Assembly: GCA_015680685.1 (NCBI GenBank)
Contig: MNCI01001838.1
Coordinates: 299,925 to 363,924 of the forward strand
From: Gnetum montanum
Taxonomy: Eukaryota; Streptophyta; Gnetopsida; Gnetales; Gnetaceae
Direction of reading: 5' to 3'
Length of the DNA stretch: 64,000 bases
Shown here: piece after piece, positions 19,869-31,914 of the stretch
Position numbering within the stretch: position 1 is the first letter of the stretch
Layout of the letters: every line of letters begins with the position of its first letter
Notes under the pieces: generated by a model
Seen by the model: only the letters and a program-made list of their open reading frames with translations
The model's database searches: none
What the model was told of the DNA's origin: nothing
Position numbers and translations under genes: made by a program

Positions 19869-21142
19869 TTAGCAAGGATCGCCATCTCCCCCATGACTGA
19901 ATTGGAAGGAGGAGATCTGAAATAATGAGCAAGGTTGCCCACCTACAAAGGTAGCATATGTTTTGGCTATCTTAAACTCATGGAAGGGTTTTGTTTGTTG
20001 CACGTTGACGAACAGTCTCTTATTCGGGCTCTCAGGTTTATATATGGTCATTGCCCCTGAAGGAAAAGTTGCATAGACAATGGAAGGTCCTTCCTATAGT
20101 GTTTGAAATTTGGTACATTATGACACATGTGTGGGGTTCCAATAGAGAACCTTATCTCCTGTTGATACATAACTTTCCTAATTTTCAGGTCATGACGTTG
20201 TTTATTAAATGCCTCATGCAACTTATTAGAAGATAGTTTAGCTAATTGGTTCTTTTCTAGCAAGTTAAGAGTCATCAACCTTTGTTTTTGTGCTAGATCA
20301 AGGTCAAGGTTGAGGTCACATGTTGTGGCTAGTGTATGGAGCTTAGTTTGGGTAGAGAGCGTTGGAAATTTTCCATACACTAACTCATAGGGAGAGTTGC
20401 CTATAGGGAGTTTCCACGTGGAGCGGTATGCCCAAAGAGCATCATTTAGTTTAGTGCTCCAATCTCATCTATATTTGCTAATGGTTTTGGTCAGTATCTT
20501 TGTAATCTCCCTATTGGTGACCTTGGCTTGACCATTTGCTTGGGGGTGGTATGGTGTAGTCAATTTGTGCTCAACCCCTAAGAGTTGCATTAACTTTAGA
20601 AAAGTTGCATCTGTAAAGTGTGTACCATTATCTGAGATAAGTGCACATGGCACACCAAACTTGTTGATGACTTGTTGTTAGACAAATCATGTAGCTATGG
20701 ATGAGGTGCAGTCTTTAACAGCAACTGCTTTAGCCCATTTTGTTAAGTAGTCTATAGCAACTACGATGTAAGCTTTTCCATTGGACATTGGTGTAATGGG
20801 TCCCATGAAATCGATTCCCCAAATGTCAAAGGGTTCTAGCAGTTGAATCCATTGTTGCGGATCCTCCATTCTAGTAGTCATTCCCCCATCACATTGGCAG
20901 TGCTCATAAGATTGGACGAATTGATGGATGTCCCGGAACAAGGTAGGCCAATAATACCCTGCAAGCAGGATCTTGATGGCCATTCGTCTCCTAGCATAAT
21001 GACCCCCACAAGGGCCCTCATGAGTGTCTTGGATAACTCTCAGTTGATCTCTATCAATAATACATGATCAAACCAAGCCATCAGGACATACTTTGTAAAG
21101 TTGTCCATTGATCTCCATAAAATACTTGGCTATGTGAAGAAA
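19869..21142 (-). pseudogene. int: Element C integrase with two lost key residues
   Basis: The minus-strand frames 20983-20687, 20653-20465 and 20380-20048 give the integrase in order: GRRMAIKILLAGYYWPTLF, WGIDFMGPITPMSNGKAYI, LISDNGTHF and LTTPYHPQANGQAK. The zinc-binding domain reads QSYEHCQ where D has QSCECCQ, so the first Cys is Tyr. The third catalytic residue is Lys in NGQAKVT (codon at 20522-20524) where the family has Glu. Both are single transition changes. The C-terminal region shares VYGKLPxLPxQ and the terminal SHGGDG string with D. The frame is also broken by stops near 20665, 20460 and 20150. Confidence 0.85.
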
Positions 21143-21990
21143 CTATTGTTTCTTCTCAAGGTTTAGCTCTTGTGATGTTTGTTGGGTAAGGAGATAGGTA
21201 AGAATGCTACTGTACCAGTTTGTCTCCATGGGTGATTGGTCATTCACTACACCGGAAAAGAGGAACTCATGGGGGAAGTGATCAGAGATGGGATATTCAT
21301 CCTCTTTGTTGTCCCAGTGCAACCAAGGTAAATGATCAGCAACTATGTTCTCGGTGCCTTTATGATTGATCATTGTTAGATCAAACTCTTGTAGGATTAC
21401 CAATCATCATATAATATGGGGGCTTACCATTCGCTTAGTCATGAGAAACCAGATTGCACTATGATCTGTATGTATGAATACTACATAGTGCCTAAATTTT
21501 TCTAGTGCAAACACTACAACCATTAATTCTTTTTCTGTAGTAGTGTAGTTAAGTTGTGCACCAGCTATACTTCTACTTGCACAGTGGATGTAATAAGGAT
21601 GTTTCTGGTCATCTAACTGCATAAGTACGACTCCTAAGGCATAGTTGGACACATCAGTCATAACATGGAATGGTCTAGACCAGTCAGGAGTTTGTAGAAT
21701 GGGTGTTTCTACCAGCTTCTACTTTAGAGTTTAGAAAGCTAGTTCGCATTCCTTGGTCCACTCAAAGGGTACATCCTTTTTTGTTAGCTCTACCAATGGT
21801 TTGGTAATCTTTGAAAAGTTCTCTATGAATCTCCTATAGTAGCCAGTGTGTCCAAGGAATGACTGAATGTCTTTGATAGTTTCTAGTTGACGAGTGATTC
21901 CTTGGATGACTTTGATTTTTTCAGGGTCTACCTCTATCCCTGCATGTGAAATTTTATGCCTAAGTACTATGCCTTCTTGGACCATCAAGT
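21143..21990 (-). pseudogene. pol: Element C RT thumb and RNase H
   Basis: On the minus strand the frame 21988-21731 gives the RT connection (GIEVDPEKIKVIQGITRQLE, SFLGHTGYYRRFIENFSKI). Frame 21661-21407 gives RNase H: MTDVSNYALGVVLMQLDDQ (Asp), TTTEKELMVVVFALEKFRHY (Glu) and HTDHSAIWFL (Asp). Frame 21403-21143 continues to the integrase linker (NHKGTENIVADHLPWLHWD). The RNase H acidic residues are all present. There is a short deletion after FRHYV that removes the LG-K/VY residues seen in B and F. Confidence 0.85.
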
Positions 21991-22650
21991 GGCTTTTTTG
22001 CTAGTTGAGCCTTAGATTAGCTTCTACATATCTTTTTAGCACTTTCTCCAATTGGTCCAAGGCTTGATCAAAACTTGCTCCGTGGGTGGAGAAGTCATCC
22101 ATAAAGACTTCCACACCATTTCCTATCTGCTGCTGGAATATGCTTAGAACTAAGTGTTGAAATGTGGCAGGGGCATTGCACAAGCCTAATGACATTTGTT
22201 TGTATGCAAATGTTCCCCAAGGACTGGTGAATGTAGTTTTGGCTTGGTCTTCTAGGGCTATTTGTATTTGGTTATATCTGCTATAGCCATCCAGAAAACT
22301 ATAATAGCAATGCCCTACGATTGTGTCCAAGAGTTGGTTAAGAAATGGCAATGGAAAGTGATCCTTAAATGTTGCCATGTTTAGCAGCCTAAAATCTATA
22401 CACATCCTCCATTTGCCTCCCTTTTAGGCACGATTACCAAGGGACTAACCCATTCACTATCAATAATGGGGTATATGAACCCAGCCTTTAGAAGCTGTTT
22501 GATTTTTTCTTTTACTACTCGCTTCAACTTTGGGTTCAATCACCTCTGTGGTTGTTTTCGAGGCTTCATGGAGGAGTCAGTGTAAACCCTATGTTGGCAT
22601 ATCCTAGGATTTATTCTAGTTAATTTTGGATATGACTAGGCGAATGCTTT
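21991..22650 (-). pseudogene. pol: Element C reverse transcriptase with FMDD
   Basis: The minus-strand frame 22405-22001 holds CIDFRLLNMATFKDHFPLPF, FLDGYSRYNQIQIALEDQAK, the LCNAPATFQ block and VEVFMDDFSTHG, whose two aspartates are at 22094-22099. FMDD replaces the YxDD of many RTs, as in the Athila/Tat group. Upstream, out of frame, are the SEWV/SPLVIVPK and KPRKQPQR-like segments (22430-22580). A frameshift near 22425 in the KGGK region breaks the RT. This is the most complete RT here. Confidence 0.85.
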
Positions 22651-24100
22651 TGACCATTTGTTTATTACCTTTAGCTGACTCTCTTTTTGTTGCAAGGAAG
22701 CCTTGCATTGATGATTACCAGTTTTCCATTCTTAAGGAACATGTATTTCATACTGGTGGGCAATGGTCTTAGCTCCTAGGGGCTCTCGTTTAAATTCTTT
22801 AGGAATTTCCAACTTTTCCCAGTTGATGTTTTCTAAGTTAGGACTAGGAAGTTAGTGGTGGACTTGCTCTAATGCATCAATGCTATCTATGTATGCGCAA
22901 GTCAAACCCTCAGTTAGTTCCATGCATATAAGTGAGCTACTTTCTTGATTAGCTATCAGCCATTGGGTGTCTTCTTGTTGTGTCACTGCTGCATACATGT
23001 ACCTTTGTATGTTAATCATTTGTGCACACTGATTACATGCAGGCAATGTTAAACTTTGCACAACCCATGATCTTTGCACGTAGTTATACACTATGTCATT
23101 GTATGCGATGCATGGAACCTTCTTCTTCTCAATGTTTCCAAAAGTTTTTTTCTTAGATATTTCTAGGGAAGGATCACAAATACCTAGGCATGCATCAATA
23201 GTGCTTAGCCATGCTCTTCCCATTATGATTAGGAAGTCCCCCTTACTATTATTCACTTGGATCACTAGGAAGTCAGCTGGATATGACCATCCACAAATAG
23301 TGGTAACAATGTCCTCCACTAATCTGAAGGGAATAGTGATGGACTGGTCAGCCAACTCTAAATAGACATTGCTCCTTTTTAATGGAGGTAGGTTCCAGGC
23401 CTTATACATTTCTTGGGATATTAGGTTGACACTAGAACCTGAATCCAAAAGAGCTTTGCATGGCTCATTCCCAACGATTTGTAGATGTATTAGGAGACTC
23501 CTAGGATTAGAGAATTTCCTGGGAAGGTGGCCAACCTTGATCCAATTTGTAACGACATGTGTTAACATGACCATATGCATTGAATGCGGTGTTAAGTTCA
23601 AAAGGGGCTTTGAAGCTTTAGTTGATACGGAGGCATCCAAAGACTCAGCTGCTTGGGGTTGCAAGGGCTTGGTTGGACTATTGGATTTGAAGAAAGATAT
23701 TTTCTTCATATGGTTGTCAGAACCAATAGTAGGTTGAGGATTAACAGCCCTTGTGACATTACGTTGTTGTGGCTGAGTAGGGAGTTCACCTTGCATTGTT
23801 GGAGTAGGTGGTAATGGAGCTATTGGTGGGAGAGACGTGGCTGGATTAGAAGGATGGTATACTTGTGGAATGTCACCCCTAGAAGAGGGAGTCCTATAGT
23901 ACTTGCAGGCTTGGTAGTGGTGTTGGGGAGTAATGTGACCAACAGAGTTACGTGGAGAAATTGGATGTTGCACGTAATATCCATATGGGTCAGGTTGCCA
24001 GTAAGGATATTGTTGCCTCGGGGGTGGCATTCCCCATGATTGTGGGTGTTGCCACTATTGATGTTGCTTAATTGGTTGTGGTGGAGTTCCACTTGGATAA
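22651..24100 (-). pseudogene. Element C proline-rich linker and aspartic protease
   Basis: The open frame 24030-22852 (392 codons) begins in a proline/tyrosine-rich linker (PRQQYPYWQPDPYGYYVQH) and runs through the complete protease. It contains LLDSGSSVNLIS (Asp-Ser-Gly codons at 23437-23445), a substrate-flap region ELADQSITIPF and IIMGRAWLSTIDACLGI, then a connector with CNQCAQ and WLIANQESSS. All protease residues expected for a retropepsin are present. Because the frame is in register with gag in element D, gag-pro was probably one translation product. The last 200 bases, toward RT, hold the FKREPLG-like connector with stops. Confidence 0.85.
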
Positions 24101-26102
24101 TATGTTAAAGGCTGGTGGAACTGCCTTGGGTTACCTTGGGGATAAGGTAACCATCAAGATGTTTGCCATTTGTTTAAATGTGGATTAAGTGCATACACCC
24201 TAGACTCCTGCAGATGTGAGATCACAGGGCAACATCCCTTAGGATGGTCATATTGACAGATCTCACATCCACTATCATCATCTATGTCTGAGTCCACAAC
24301 TTCTTCAATAATAGCAACTTTTCCCTTACCCTTGTTATGTGCATTGTCTGATTCTCTCTTTTTCCTTTTGTCACGATCACTACCTCATTCCCTAGACTTC
24401 TCTAATACTTTGAGAATAGTTTGAAACCTACTATCCAGGGAGTCCCACATTTGGTTTACCTTTGTCAATACTTTTGATGCTAACTTTTGAATAGGCAAGG
24501 TTTTCTTATTCACCATCTCTTCGAGTGGTGACTCTTCCTCATCCTCACAAAATCTTACTCCCTTCTTTCAGAGGGAAGGATCTTAGTTGTATTCTTCTGC
24601 ACTCTCTCTTTTTCATAGCTCACCTTCTTCCTTGGCTACTTGCTCCCGTAGGCTATGAATTTGATGGGACCTAAGCTTAGATAACCTCCCTTGGGCATAA
24701 GTCCCAAGGGTTCTTCTTGTTTCATGCCTAAGCCCATCTACGAGATGGCGTAGTTGATCCCGCTACGAATAACCATGGCTAGGAAAATAATGTAAAAGTG
24801 CATAATAGTGGTCCATGGCAACATCCAAGGGTTCATGACTTCCTTGTTTCCATCCTTGGATTTGCTTTCACAAGTTGGACACTTGAGAGTACGTTTGGTA
24901 CTTATCGTTGAACAATTCTGACATTGTACTCCACCTACGAATGGATTCTGGTTCTAAGAACTGGTACCAGCTTTCAGCTTCTTTTATTAGTGTCTGTGGG
25001 AACAACTTAAGTTTTTGCCACTCATTTTCAATGTTTTGCAAGGCACATGTATTGTGAAATTCTTGTAAGTGATTTTAAGGATCAACGTTATATTCCCCTT
25101 TAAATCGTGGGATGTTATTCATGTCTAACTTGATCCTACTATCTTTTTTGTGCCTTGTTGGAACTCTCACAGCCTTAGTAATATCTAGCATGCTTCATGT
25201 GGTGAGTAGTGGTTCATCTTGATCTCTCGTTCGTAGCATCTATGATGCCTACACGGTTCCCTACTATCCCTTCTTCTATGGTGTGATTCCCTAGAGTGCG
25301 CTCATCCTTTGTCTTGGTTGTCTCGTCTGTGACTTCCACTTTATTTGCCCTTATCCTCACAATTTGTTTCTCTATGGCTATGTCTAGACATGGAAGGAGA
25401 GGGTGAAGGAGATGATAAAGGTAAAGAAGAAGGAGAACCACCCCCATGACGATGTCTACTACCTTCTCTTTGATGGTCTTTGCCTCAATTGCGATTGTGA
25501 TTAGAATGCCCACCTTTGTCATGGGTCTTTGTTCCTTTTTTGGACACTTTATGTCTGTTGGTATCAGCATCTAGGTTGTGAATGGTGGAATGAAGGTTCT
25601 GATACACAACCCCTTGGCCAAAGTCAAGGGGAGGAACATTGTTATGTGGGTGACTACTTGAGGCAAGTTCATCACCCTCAATTTCGCTTAAAACATGGGG
25701 GGCAACCTTAGACCATTTTCCCTTCAAGGACTTATGGTGTCTTTCCTGTTGCAAATCCCTTTGATGTTGTGCTTCTATGGGACAATAGTCTCTTGAATCA
25801 TAGTCCTGCACAATGTACTCTATGTGTAAGTGTTGCATGCCTATTTATGTGAGAGCACAAAGAAGCATACTTGGGACTGAACGGTCGGGAGGTAACATTA
25901 TGTTACCTTCTAAGTCACGCCAATGCAGTTGTTCATCTTGGTGGAGAATAAATGTGAAGTCAGGTACATATTCATTGAAATGAACATATACCACATGAAA
26001 CTATTGAGGAATTGGTGAATCAACATCATGTGTATCTTGCCGCCGATTGCTTCTTGTGTTAGTCCTAGGCGGTGAAGTGCCTTTGTGCGAAGAAGAAGAC
26101 AT
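24101..26102 (-). pseudogene. gag: Element C gag polyprotein
   Basis: Gag starts at an intact ATG (26100-26102, minus; MSSSSHKGTSPPR). The N-terminus contains DFTFILHQDEQLHWRDLEGN and EYIVQDYDSRDYCPIEAQHQ. The middle is a serine/histidine/arginine-rich linker (frame 25570-25214 is a shifted reading of it). The capsid, with LFPQTLIKEAESWYQ-type sequence, lies at about 24650-25130. A zinc knuckle at about 24230-24275 reads CEICQYDHPKGCC (C-x2-C-x3-H-x4-C), followed by HLQESRVYALNP. Stops occur at about 26005, 25840 and in the capsid. It encodes the particle protein and RNA binder. Confidence 0.85.
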
Positions 26103-26215
26103 TTTGTCTTGTTCAGTGTGTAATGTACTATTATCTTTTTCTTAATCAACCCTAAGGATTCATTCCAACCATGTAAATGATTTCCTAAGTTCTACTTAGT
26201 GCACAAAAAACTAAG

Positions 26216-26234
26216 TCCCCTGCAATGGTGCCAA
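26216..26234 (-). other. Primer-binding site, tRNA-Asp type (element C)
   Basis: On the minus strand TTGGCACCATTGCAGGGGA follows the 5' LTR end directly. It differs from the tRNA-Asp complement TGGCGCCGTTGCCGGGG at a few positions, chiefly G-to-A at CG sites. Confidence 0.8.
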
Positions 26235-27056
26235 TGATGAGCGGTGAGGTACCCCTATGCTCAACCATACGAATACGAGTGTCTCACGCATGATCTGGTC
26301 AAATACTAAGGACTAAGTGCCTATGCACCTCTGTGGAACAATAATGGGTTGATTAATCATTATCTTCCTAAACTTACTTGTATGCCATGGTTGTATGGTT
26401 AAGTAATCTTGAGGCATATGATTTTTATGGCTTTTATGTGTTTTATATCTTGTACTAATAAGGAGGGGAGAGAGAAATAACTAAGTAACTAGTCTAATTT
26501 GACTATTCATTAACTAAGTTCTAAGTACTCCTCACACTAGTATCCATTCCCACTTGCCGTACACATCCTAAACCAATGCAACGCTGTTGGGATTACCAAA
26601 CGCTAATCGTTACTGGGTTACCAAGCGCTACACACATGCTTGAAGCAGTCGTATTGAGTGTATTTAACTAAGAGAGTTGTAAGGTGAGAGAAATCATTAA
26701 TTAACTAGGCAAGAATTAAATAATAATTAACACTAATTAATCTATTCTGTATGTTGCAAGGTTTATCATAAAGTTTGTCTTTATTGTCGTACACAAAGTG
26801 TGCTTAGGTACACAATGCTTGAATAAAGATCCGTTCACTCTATGACTCCTACTATGGGCATGCAGAAATAATTATAACTTTGGAGGAAAAACATGGCAAG
26901 ATTTTGGCTAAGGGACTAACTTCTAAATATGGAAACCAAGGGCACCACCTTTTATTTATAGGCAAGAAGACGGGCCACGATATCAGGTATCCGATATTGC
27001 ATAGTCGATCTGATATCGCAGATGCGATATCACGTACGCGATATCACAGTTCATCA
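26235..27056 (-). repeat. 5' LTR of element C
   Basis: This complete 822-bp LTR on the minus strand runs from TGATGAACTGTGATATCGCG to CCGCTCATCA. U3 next to the start holds repeated GCGATATCAC, GCGATATCAG and GATATCGCA words, then TATAAATA (26953-26960). The downstream 5-mer AATGA (27057-27061) is the target duplication. Confidence 0.9.
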
Positions 27057-27590
27057 AATGATAATGGGTGTAATTGAATGCAAAACATATGATTTGTTAA
27101 ACAAGAAAGTAATATAGCATGCAAAATATGTGTAGAAGAAATTTGTGTGCAAAAGTGCTTGTATGCAACAATCACTAAACAAGAAGGCATTGAGTGGCTG
27201 GTTACTAATGAATAAATGAAATCAAAAATATACATGGAACCAATAAATTAGATTATAAGTGACTATGTGGAGGAAACAGACAAGTTGGAATAGTTAAGGA
27301 AAAAGAACCCCTATACACATTAATGTCAATAGGAAGAAATTGAATGGGGATAGCTCGAGATCTTGGATAAGTTTGAATTGAAACCATTGAAGTTAAAAGC
27401 CTTATCAGTAGCACTGAAATATGCTTTTCTAAATAACAAGAAGATGATAATCATTAATGCCAACCAAGACCAAGAACAAAAAAAGAGATTATTGAAAGTA
27501 GTCAATAAATGACCAACAATATTTGCATGGTCTTGTGATGAAATAACCGACATTGATCCACACATTTGTCAACATTGAATATACGTAGAT
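27057..27590 (+). pseudogene. Element B protease tail and pol connector
   Basis: This resumes the protease frame cut at 17368: ITYNDNG across the junction, then CKICVEEICVQK and KQEGIEWLVTNE. These match CNQCAQMINIQRY and QQEDTQWLIANQE of element C. The connector to RT follows with a VETDKLE-like string and ends near ADIDPHICQH. Several stops are present. It links protease to RT and has no catalytic motif of its own. Confidence 0.7.
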
Positions 27591-28300
27591 CCAATTGTTA
27601 GGCCATGAGACCAACCACAAAGGAGGTTGAATCCTAAGCTTAAAGAAGTAGTAAAGCAGGAATTGGAAAAATTATTAAAAGCATGATTCATTTACTGCAT
27701 TGCGAACTACGAATGGGTTAGTCCTTTGGTTATTGTTCCAAAGAAGGGTGGTAATTCAAGAGTGTGTATCGACTTCCAGTTGTTGAATTGTACAAGGTTC
27801 AAGGATCATTTTCCTTTTCCATTTGTTGACCAAGTCCTAGATACCATTGCAAGGCACCAGTATTGTAGTTTTCTTTATGGATATAGTAGATATAATCAAA
27901 TTTGCATTGCACCATAAGACCAATAAAAATCCTACATTCACCAATCCTTGGAGAACATTCATCTATAAGCAAATGTCTTTTGGTCTTTGTAATGCACTCA
28001 CTACCTTTCAAAGATTAGTACTAAGCATCTTCCAAAAGCAAATAGGTAATGGCATGGAGGTATTTATGGATGATTTCTCAACTTATGGGCTAGACTTCAA
28101 ACAAGCATTGGATCGTTTAGAGTAAGTACTGAAAAGATATTTAGAGACAAAATTAAACCTCAATTAGTAAAAAAGCCATCTAATGGTCTAAGATGGGATC
28201 GTTTTGGGACACAAAGTATCACAAAAAGGAATTGAGATAGATCTAGAGAAGATAACAATCATATAAAACATCACCTAAAGGCCACAAACTATTAAAGATG
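27591..28300 (+). pseudogene. pol: Element B reverse transcriptase
   Basis: RT blocks in order are NYEWVSPLVIVPKKGG, CIDFQLLNCTRFKDHFPFPF, YGYSRYNQICIAP, then after a stop FTNPWRTFIYKQMSFGLCNALTTFQ and MEVFMDDFSTYGLDF. The two catalytic aspartates are at 28069-28074. Premature stops (for example TAA at about 27915, TAG at about 28167) inactivate it. It is clearly more diverged from C and D than they are from each other, in keeping with B being the oldest. Confidence 0.83.
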
Positions 28301-28890
28301 TTAGATCATTTCTAGGCCACATGGGATATTATAGAAGGTTTATAGAAAATTTCTGAAAAATAGCAAAATCATTAGTAGAACTAACAATGAAGGATGCACC
28401 ATGTGAATGGATAGAATCATGTGAGAAGGCATTTGGAACTTTAAAATAGAAGTTAATTGAAACACCAATCCTTTGAGCTCTATATTGGTCTAAGCCCTTC
28501 CACATCATGACAAATGCTTTAAATTATGCATTAGGTGTAGTACTAATGCAATTGGATGGCCAGAAAAGATCATATGACATACATTGTGCTAGTAAAAGCA
28601 TCATTGGGGCACATCTCAATTACACCACCATAGAAAAGGAGCTTGTGGCAGTGGTATACACATTAGAAAAGTTAAAACATTATGTGCTCAGGCACCCAGT
28701 TTATGTCCATACAGATCATAGTGCAATAAGATTCTTAATGAATAAACTAGCAATAAGTCCCAAGATGATCAGATGGCTCATCATATTATAAGAATTTGAC
28801 ATCACCATGATTGACAAGAAAGGCATAGAAAATGTAGTATCACATCACTTGTTGAGGTTAAGATGGGAGCTGTAGGACCAAGAAGGACTG
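28301..28890 (+). pseudogene. pol: Element B RT thumb and RNase H
   Basis: The RT connection HMGYYRRFIENF and SLVELTMKDAPCEW is followed by RNase H: MTNALNYALGVVLMQLDGQ, where the first catalytic Asp of MTDA is Asn. TIEKELVAVVYTLEKLKHY (Glu) and HTDHSAIRFLMNK (Asp) follow. IENVVSHHLLRLRW ends the domain. A TAG at about 28447 and a TAA at about 28790 break the frame. Confidence 0.8.
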
Positions 28891-30250
28891 TTGTTAGACT
28901 AGTTTCCTAATGAAAACATGTTCACAAAGATAATAATGGCTATTGACTCAATAGAGAAGCCATGGACTACTTATTACATTACCTACTTAACCACACAAGA
29001 GGTTCCTATTGAGTGTAGTGGGAAACAAAGAGAACAATTCCTTCATAAAGTCAAAAGATATATGAAGATAAATGGGAATCTTTACAAGATCTATGTTGAT
29101 GGATTAGTACAATGGTGTGTATTGGAAGATAATCAATAAAGGGTCCTACAAGATGCACACGAAGGACCATGTGATGGGCATTACGTTGGGTGTAGGATAG
29201 CCCTTAAACTAATGATGGCAGGCTACTTCTGGCCTACCATATTTTGGGATGCCCATAGCTTCACCCAATCTTGTGAAAGATGCCAATGGGATGGAGGAAT
29301 AATAGCCAGGAATGAAGGACCAAAACAATGCATTCAGTCGATAGAACCATTTAATATTTGGGGAATTGACTTCATGGGACCCATTATGCCAATGTTGCAT
29401 GGGAAAGCTTATATCATAGTGATTGTTGATTATTGTACAAAGTGGGAAGGTAATTGCAGTTAAAGATTATACAACCAAAACAGTTGCCAAATTTTTTCAA
29501 CAACATGTGGTAAATAGATTTAGAGTACTAAATATGCTTATCTCAAACAATGAAACTCATTTCATAGGTGCTACATTTAAGAAGCTCATGTAGCAGCTCA
29601 AGGTAAACTATAAATTGACCACATCGTATCATCCCCAAGTAAAAGGTTAGGCTGAAGTAACTAACTAAGAAATTACAAGGACAGTTAGTTAATTTATAAA
29701 GGATTCGAGCCCCAAGTTAAATGATGCTCTATGGGCTTATAGAACTACATGAAAACTCCCCATTAGATACTCGTCCTATGAGTTAGTTTATGATAAATTA
29801 CCTATGCTTCCAATCCAGGTAGAGCTTCAAAATCTAACTACTACCAGTGAACTAGACCTAGACTTGAGCTTCGCCTAAAAGGAATGACTTATGAACCTCA
29901 ACCTTTTAGAGAAGAATAGACTTGTAGCCCTCATGAGTAATGAGATCTATAAGAAGTACTCTAATCATAGGCATGATGCGTGAATACATCAACTATCTGT
30001 CGATTTAGCAAGGTGATATGGTCTTATACTATAATCCCAATCATGTACAACAAAAAAGATAAGTTCCAAACACTTTAGGAAGGGCCATACATCATCCAGG
30101 TAATTTATCCATCTAGCTCCATGCATATTTACCATTTCACTAGCCCACAAAAGCTCATTCTAGTGATTATTCAACAAATCAAGCCCTATTATGAACATCC
30201 CAGTTTTGTTCTGGATTCTACCTAGTTCATCCAATTGTCCTCTACTTATT
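28891..30250 (+). pseudogene. int: Element B integrase
   Basis: The linker (TTQEVPIECSGKQREQFLHK) leads to the zinc-binding domain (EGPCDGHYVGCRIALK, SCERCQWDGG) and the core. GIDFMGPIMPMLHGKAYIIV holds the first Asp. At the second site the sequence is LISNNETHF, with Asn (codon 29546-29548) in place of Asp. The Glu region reads AEVTN after a stop. The C-terminal YDKLPMLPIQVELQNL and GPYIIQVIYPS parts continue to about 30240 with stops. The Asp-to-Asn change is a single G-to-A and would abolish catalysis. Confidence 0.82.
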
Positions 30251-31800
30251 CCATTTTCTAGTTAACTATTCTTGATAATAGTCATGGGTGTATCCCATGT
30301 GACATGTAGGTACCATAATGAATCTTTCATTTTCTTATTACTTTTTCATATTTCTTGATATCTTTTCCTGCACTTTTATATTTTCAAATTTCTTAATAAT
30401 TTCCTATTCATTGACATTTTCAAATTCTCTACTAATTTTTCATTCTTACTATCTTTTCAATTCTTGATATCTTTTATAATTTTTCTATACTTTGCCAATA
30501 TTTCACTTGTACATGTTTTTGCTAATTTTCAATAAAATGCATGAAAAAAGTAAGATGTAGTCCCAATAAGGTGAAAATTGTCCTATATTATCAAATCATA
30601 AAGGATTGATTACCTATACAGTGAGATCACATCATTCATCTTCTCATTTCCAACAATAACAAGTTCTTACCATGGCCATAATGAAATTCTTATACAATAA
30701 AACTAGGAATAAACTCGTGATCATTATTCTTGGACAAAGGAGTGAAAAACCAAGTGGGAATGAGAAGGGTGTGACATCAAGGGGATTTATGGATTCTCTA
30801 AGATTACTATTATGAGTTCTATCTTGTTGTTAAGGATGTATTATTCTCTTAAGTTCAAACAAAAAATGGAAGTAAGAGTACAATAAGTGCTACCTTACTA
30901 TGTTACTAGAAAGACATGTTACCCATGCTTGAAGGTAGTCCTCTGGTAAGGTTGACACAGTATAAATAAAATAAAAAGCACAAAATAAAATTTCTAGGGG
31001 TTCCACTAGAAAGACATGTTAACCATGCCTGAAGGTAGGTAGCTTCTCAAAAATCTAAAAATAAAAAGTGTGCTATTAATAAACTCCTTTCTTGAACAAC
31101 ATTGCCAAGTGATAATGCTCCATGCAATAGTGATAGTCTTGTGGTTGTTGGTCCTAGGGATGAAACTATGTGACATCACTAGAAATTTGTTTGAACTTAG
31201 TTTGAATCTTGGACCAAAAGGCTAATGATTGCTTTAACCACATTTTACAAACAAGGATTCATTATGCCTATGGTACGACACCTCACGTCTCGATTTCTAT
31301 AATCTCTTCTATATTCCATTTCACCTCACTGTATATTTAATCATAACTTTATGGTTTTGTATAATATAGTGTTATTTTTACAATTTGACGATATTAACAT
31401 GGGTGTTTTGCAAGATAGGTATGTCTTACATTCAACTCCTTGAGTGCCTATGATCACTTTTTGATGTGGTTCTACAAGGACACTAAGGGCTGAAGCCTGC
31501 TTTGGGGAGGACCCACTTGCATAATTGTTGTATCTCATACTTGAAAAGTAACTCCACATCATCTTGTGCCTTCGAATATGATCAAGACTTAATAAACACT
31601 TTCCATACCATCTTATAACCTATCCATCAATTCAGAATCTTCAATCCATCTCTTACACACTCAATAAACTTTCATTGCCCGAAATTCCTTTCTTAAGATT
31701 TTCAAACACTAAATATTTGAATCCTAAGTCTCATCTATGATCCATGACCCTTTAGATAGTCTTTATGTCTCCCAAATAATCTAATTGACCCATTGAAAAT
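30251..31800 (+). other. Element B 3' noncoding cassette
   Basis: No gene is seen. A T-rich stretch (30330-30530) precedes the shared motifs: GGGTGTGACATCAAGGGG (about 30767), GACTAGAAAGACATGTTACCCATG-like sequence (about 30905 and a second copy about 31008) and CCTGCTTTGGGGAGGACCCA (31496-31515). The second GAAAGACATGTTA copy is a local duplication of about 100 bases not present in other elements. Confidence 0.55.
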
Positions 31801-31819
31801 TACCAAAAATTTGAAATTT

Positions 31820-31914
31820 TTTAACGATGACATCGTTACAACGTCATATGCCCTACAATGTTGTAGCTACGATGTCGCATGTATGATGTCACACCCATAA
31901 AAATAGTATATATA
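31820..31914 (+). promoter_or_regulatory. Candidate internal promoter for ORF2 (element B)
   Basis: Words ACAACGTCATATG, TTGTAGCTACGATGTCG (31861-31877) and ATGATGTCAC precede TATATATA (31907-31914). TTGTAGCTACGATATCG occurs in B's own LTR U3 at 35415-35431, differing at one base in 17. The position, about 550 bases before the ORF2 ATG, is equivalent to the modules in E, F and F'. Confidence 0.5.

Larger units (their letters stand above)
17369..27056 (-). mobile_element. Element C: nearly complete Ty3/gypsy element inserted in B protease
   Basis: Minus-strand element with 5' LTR 26235-27056, tRNA-Asp primer site, gag-pro, RT, RNase H, integrase, noncoding cassette, a 139-codon short frame, purine tract and 3' LTR 17369-17970. 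It is bounded by perfect 5-bp target duplications AATGA (17364-17368 and 27057-27061). It has no ORF2. The integrase carries two damaging replacements, so C is not autonomous now. The N at 17496 hides about 205 bases of the 3' LTR. Confidence 0.93.
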
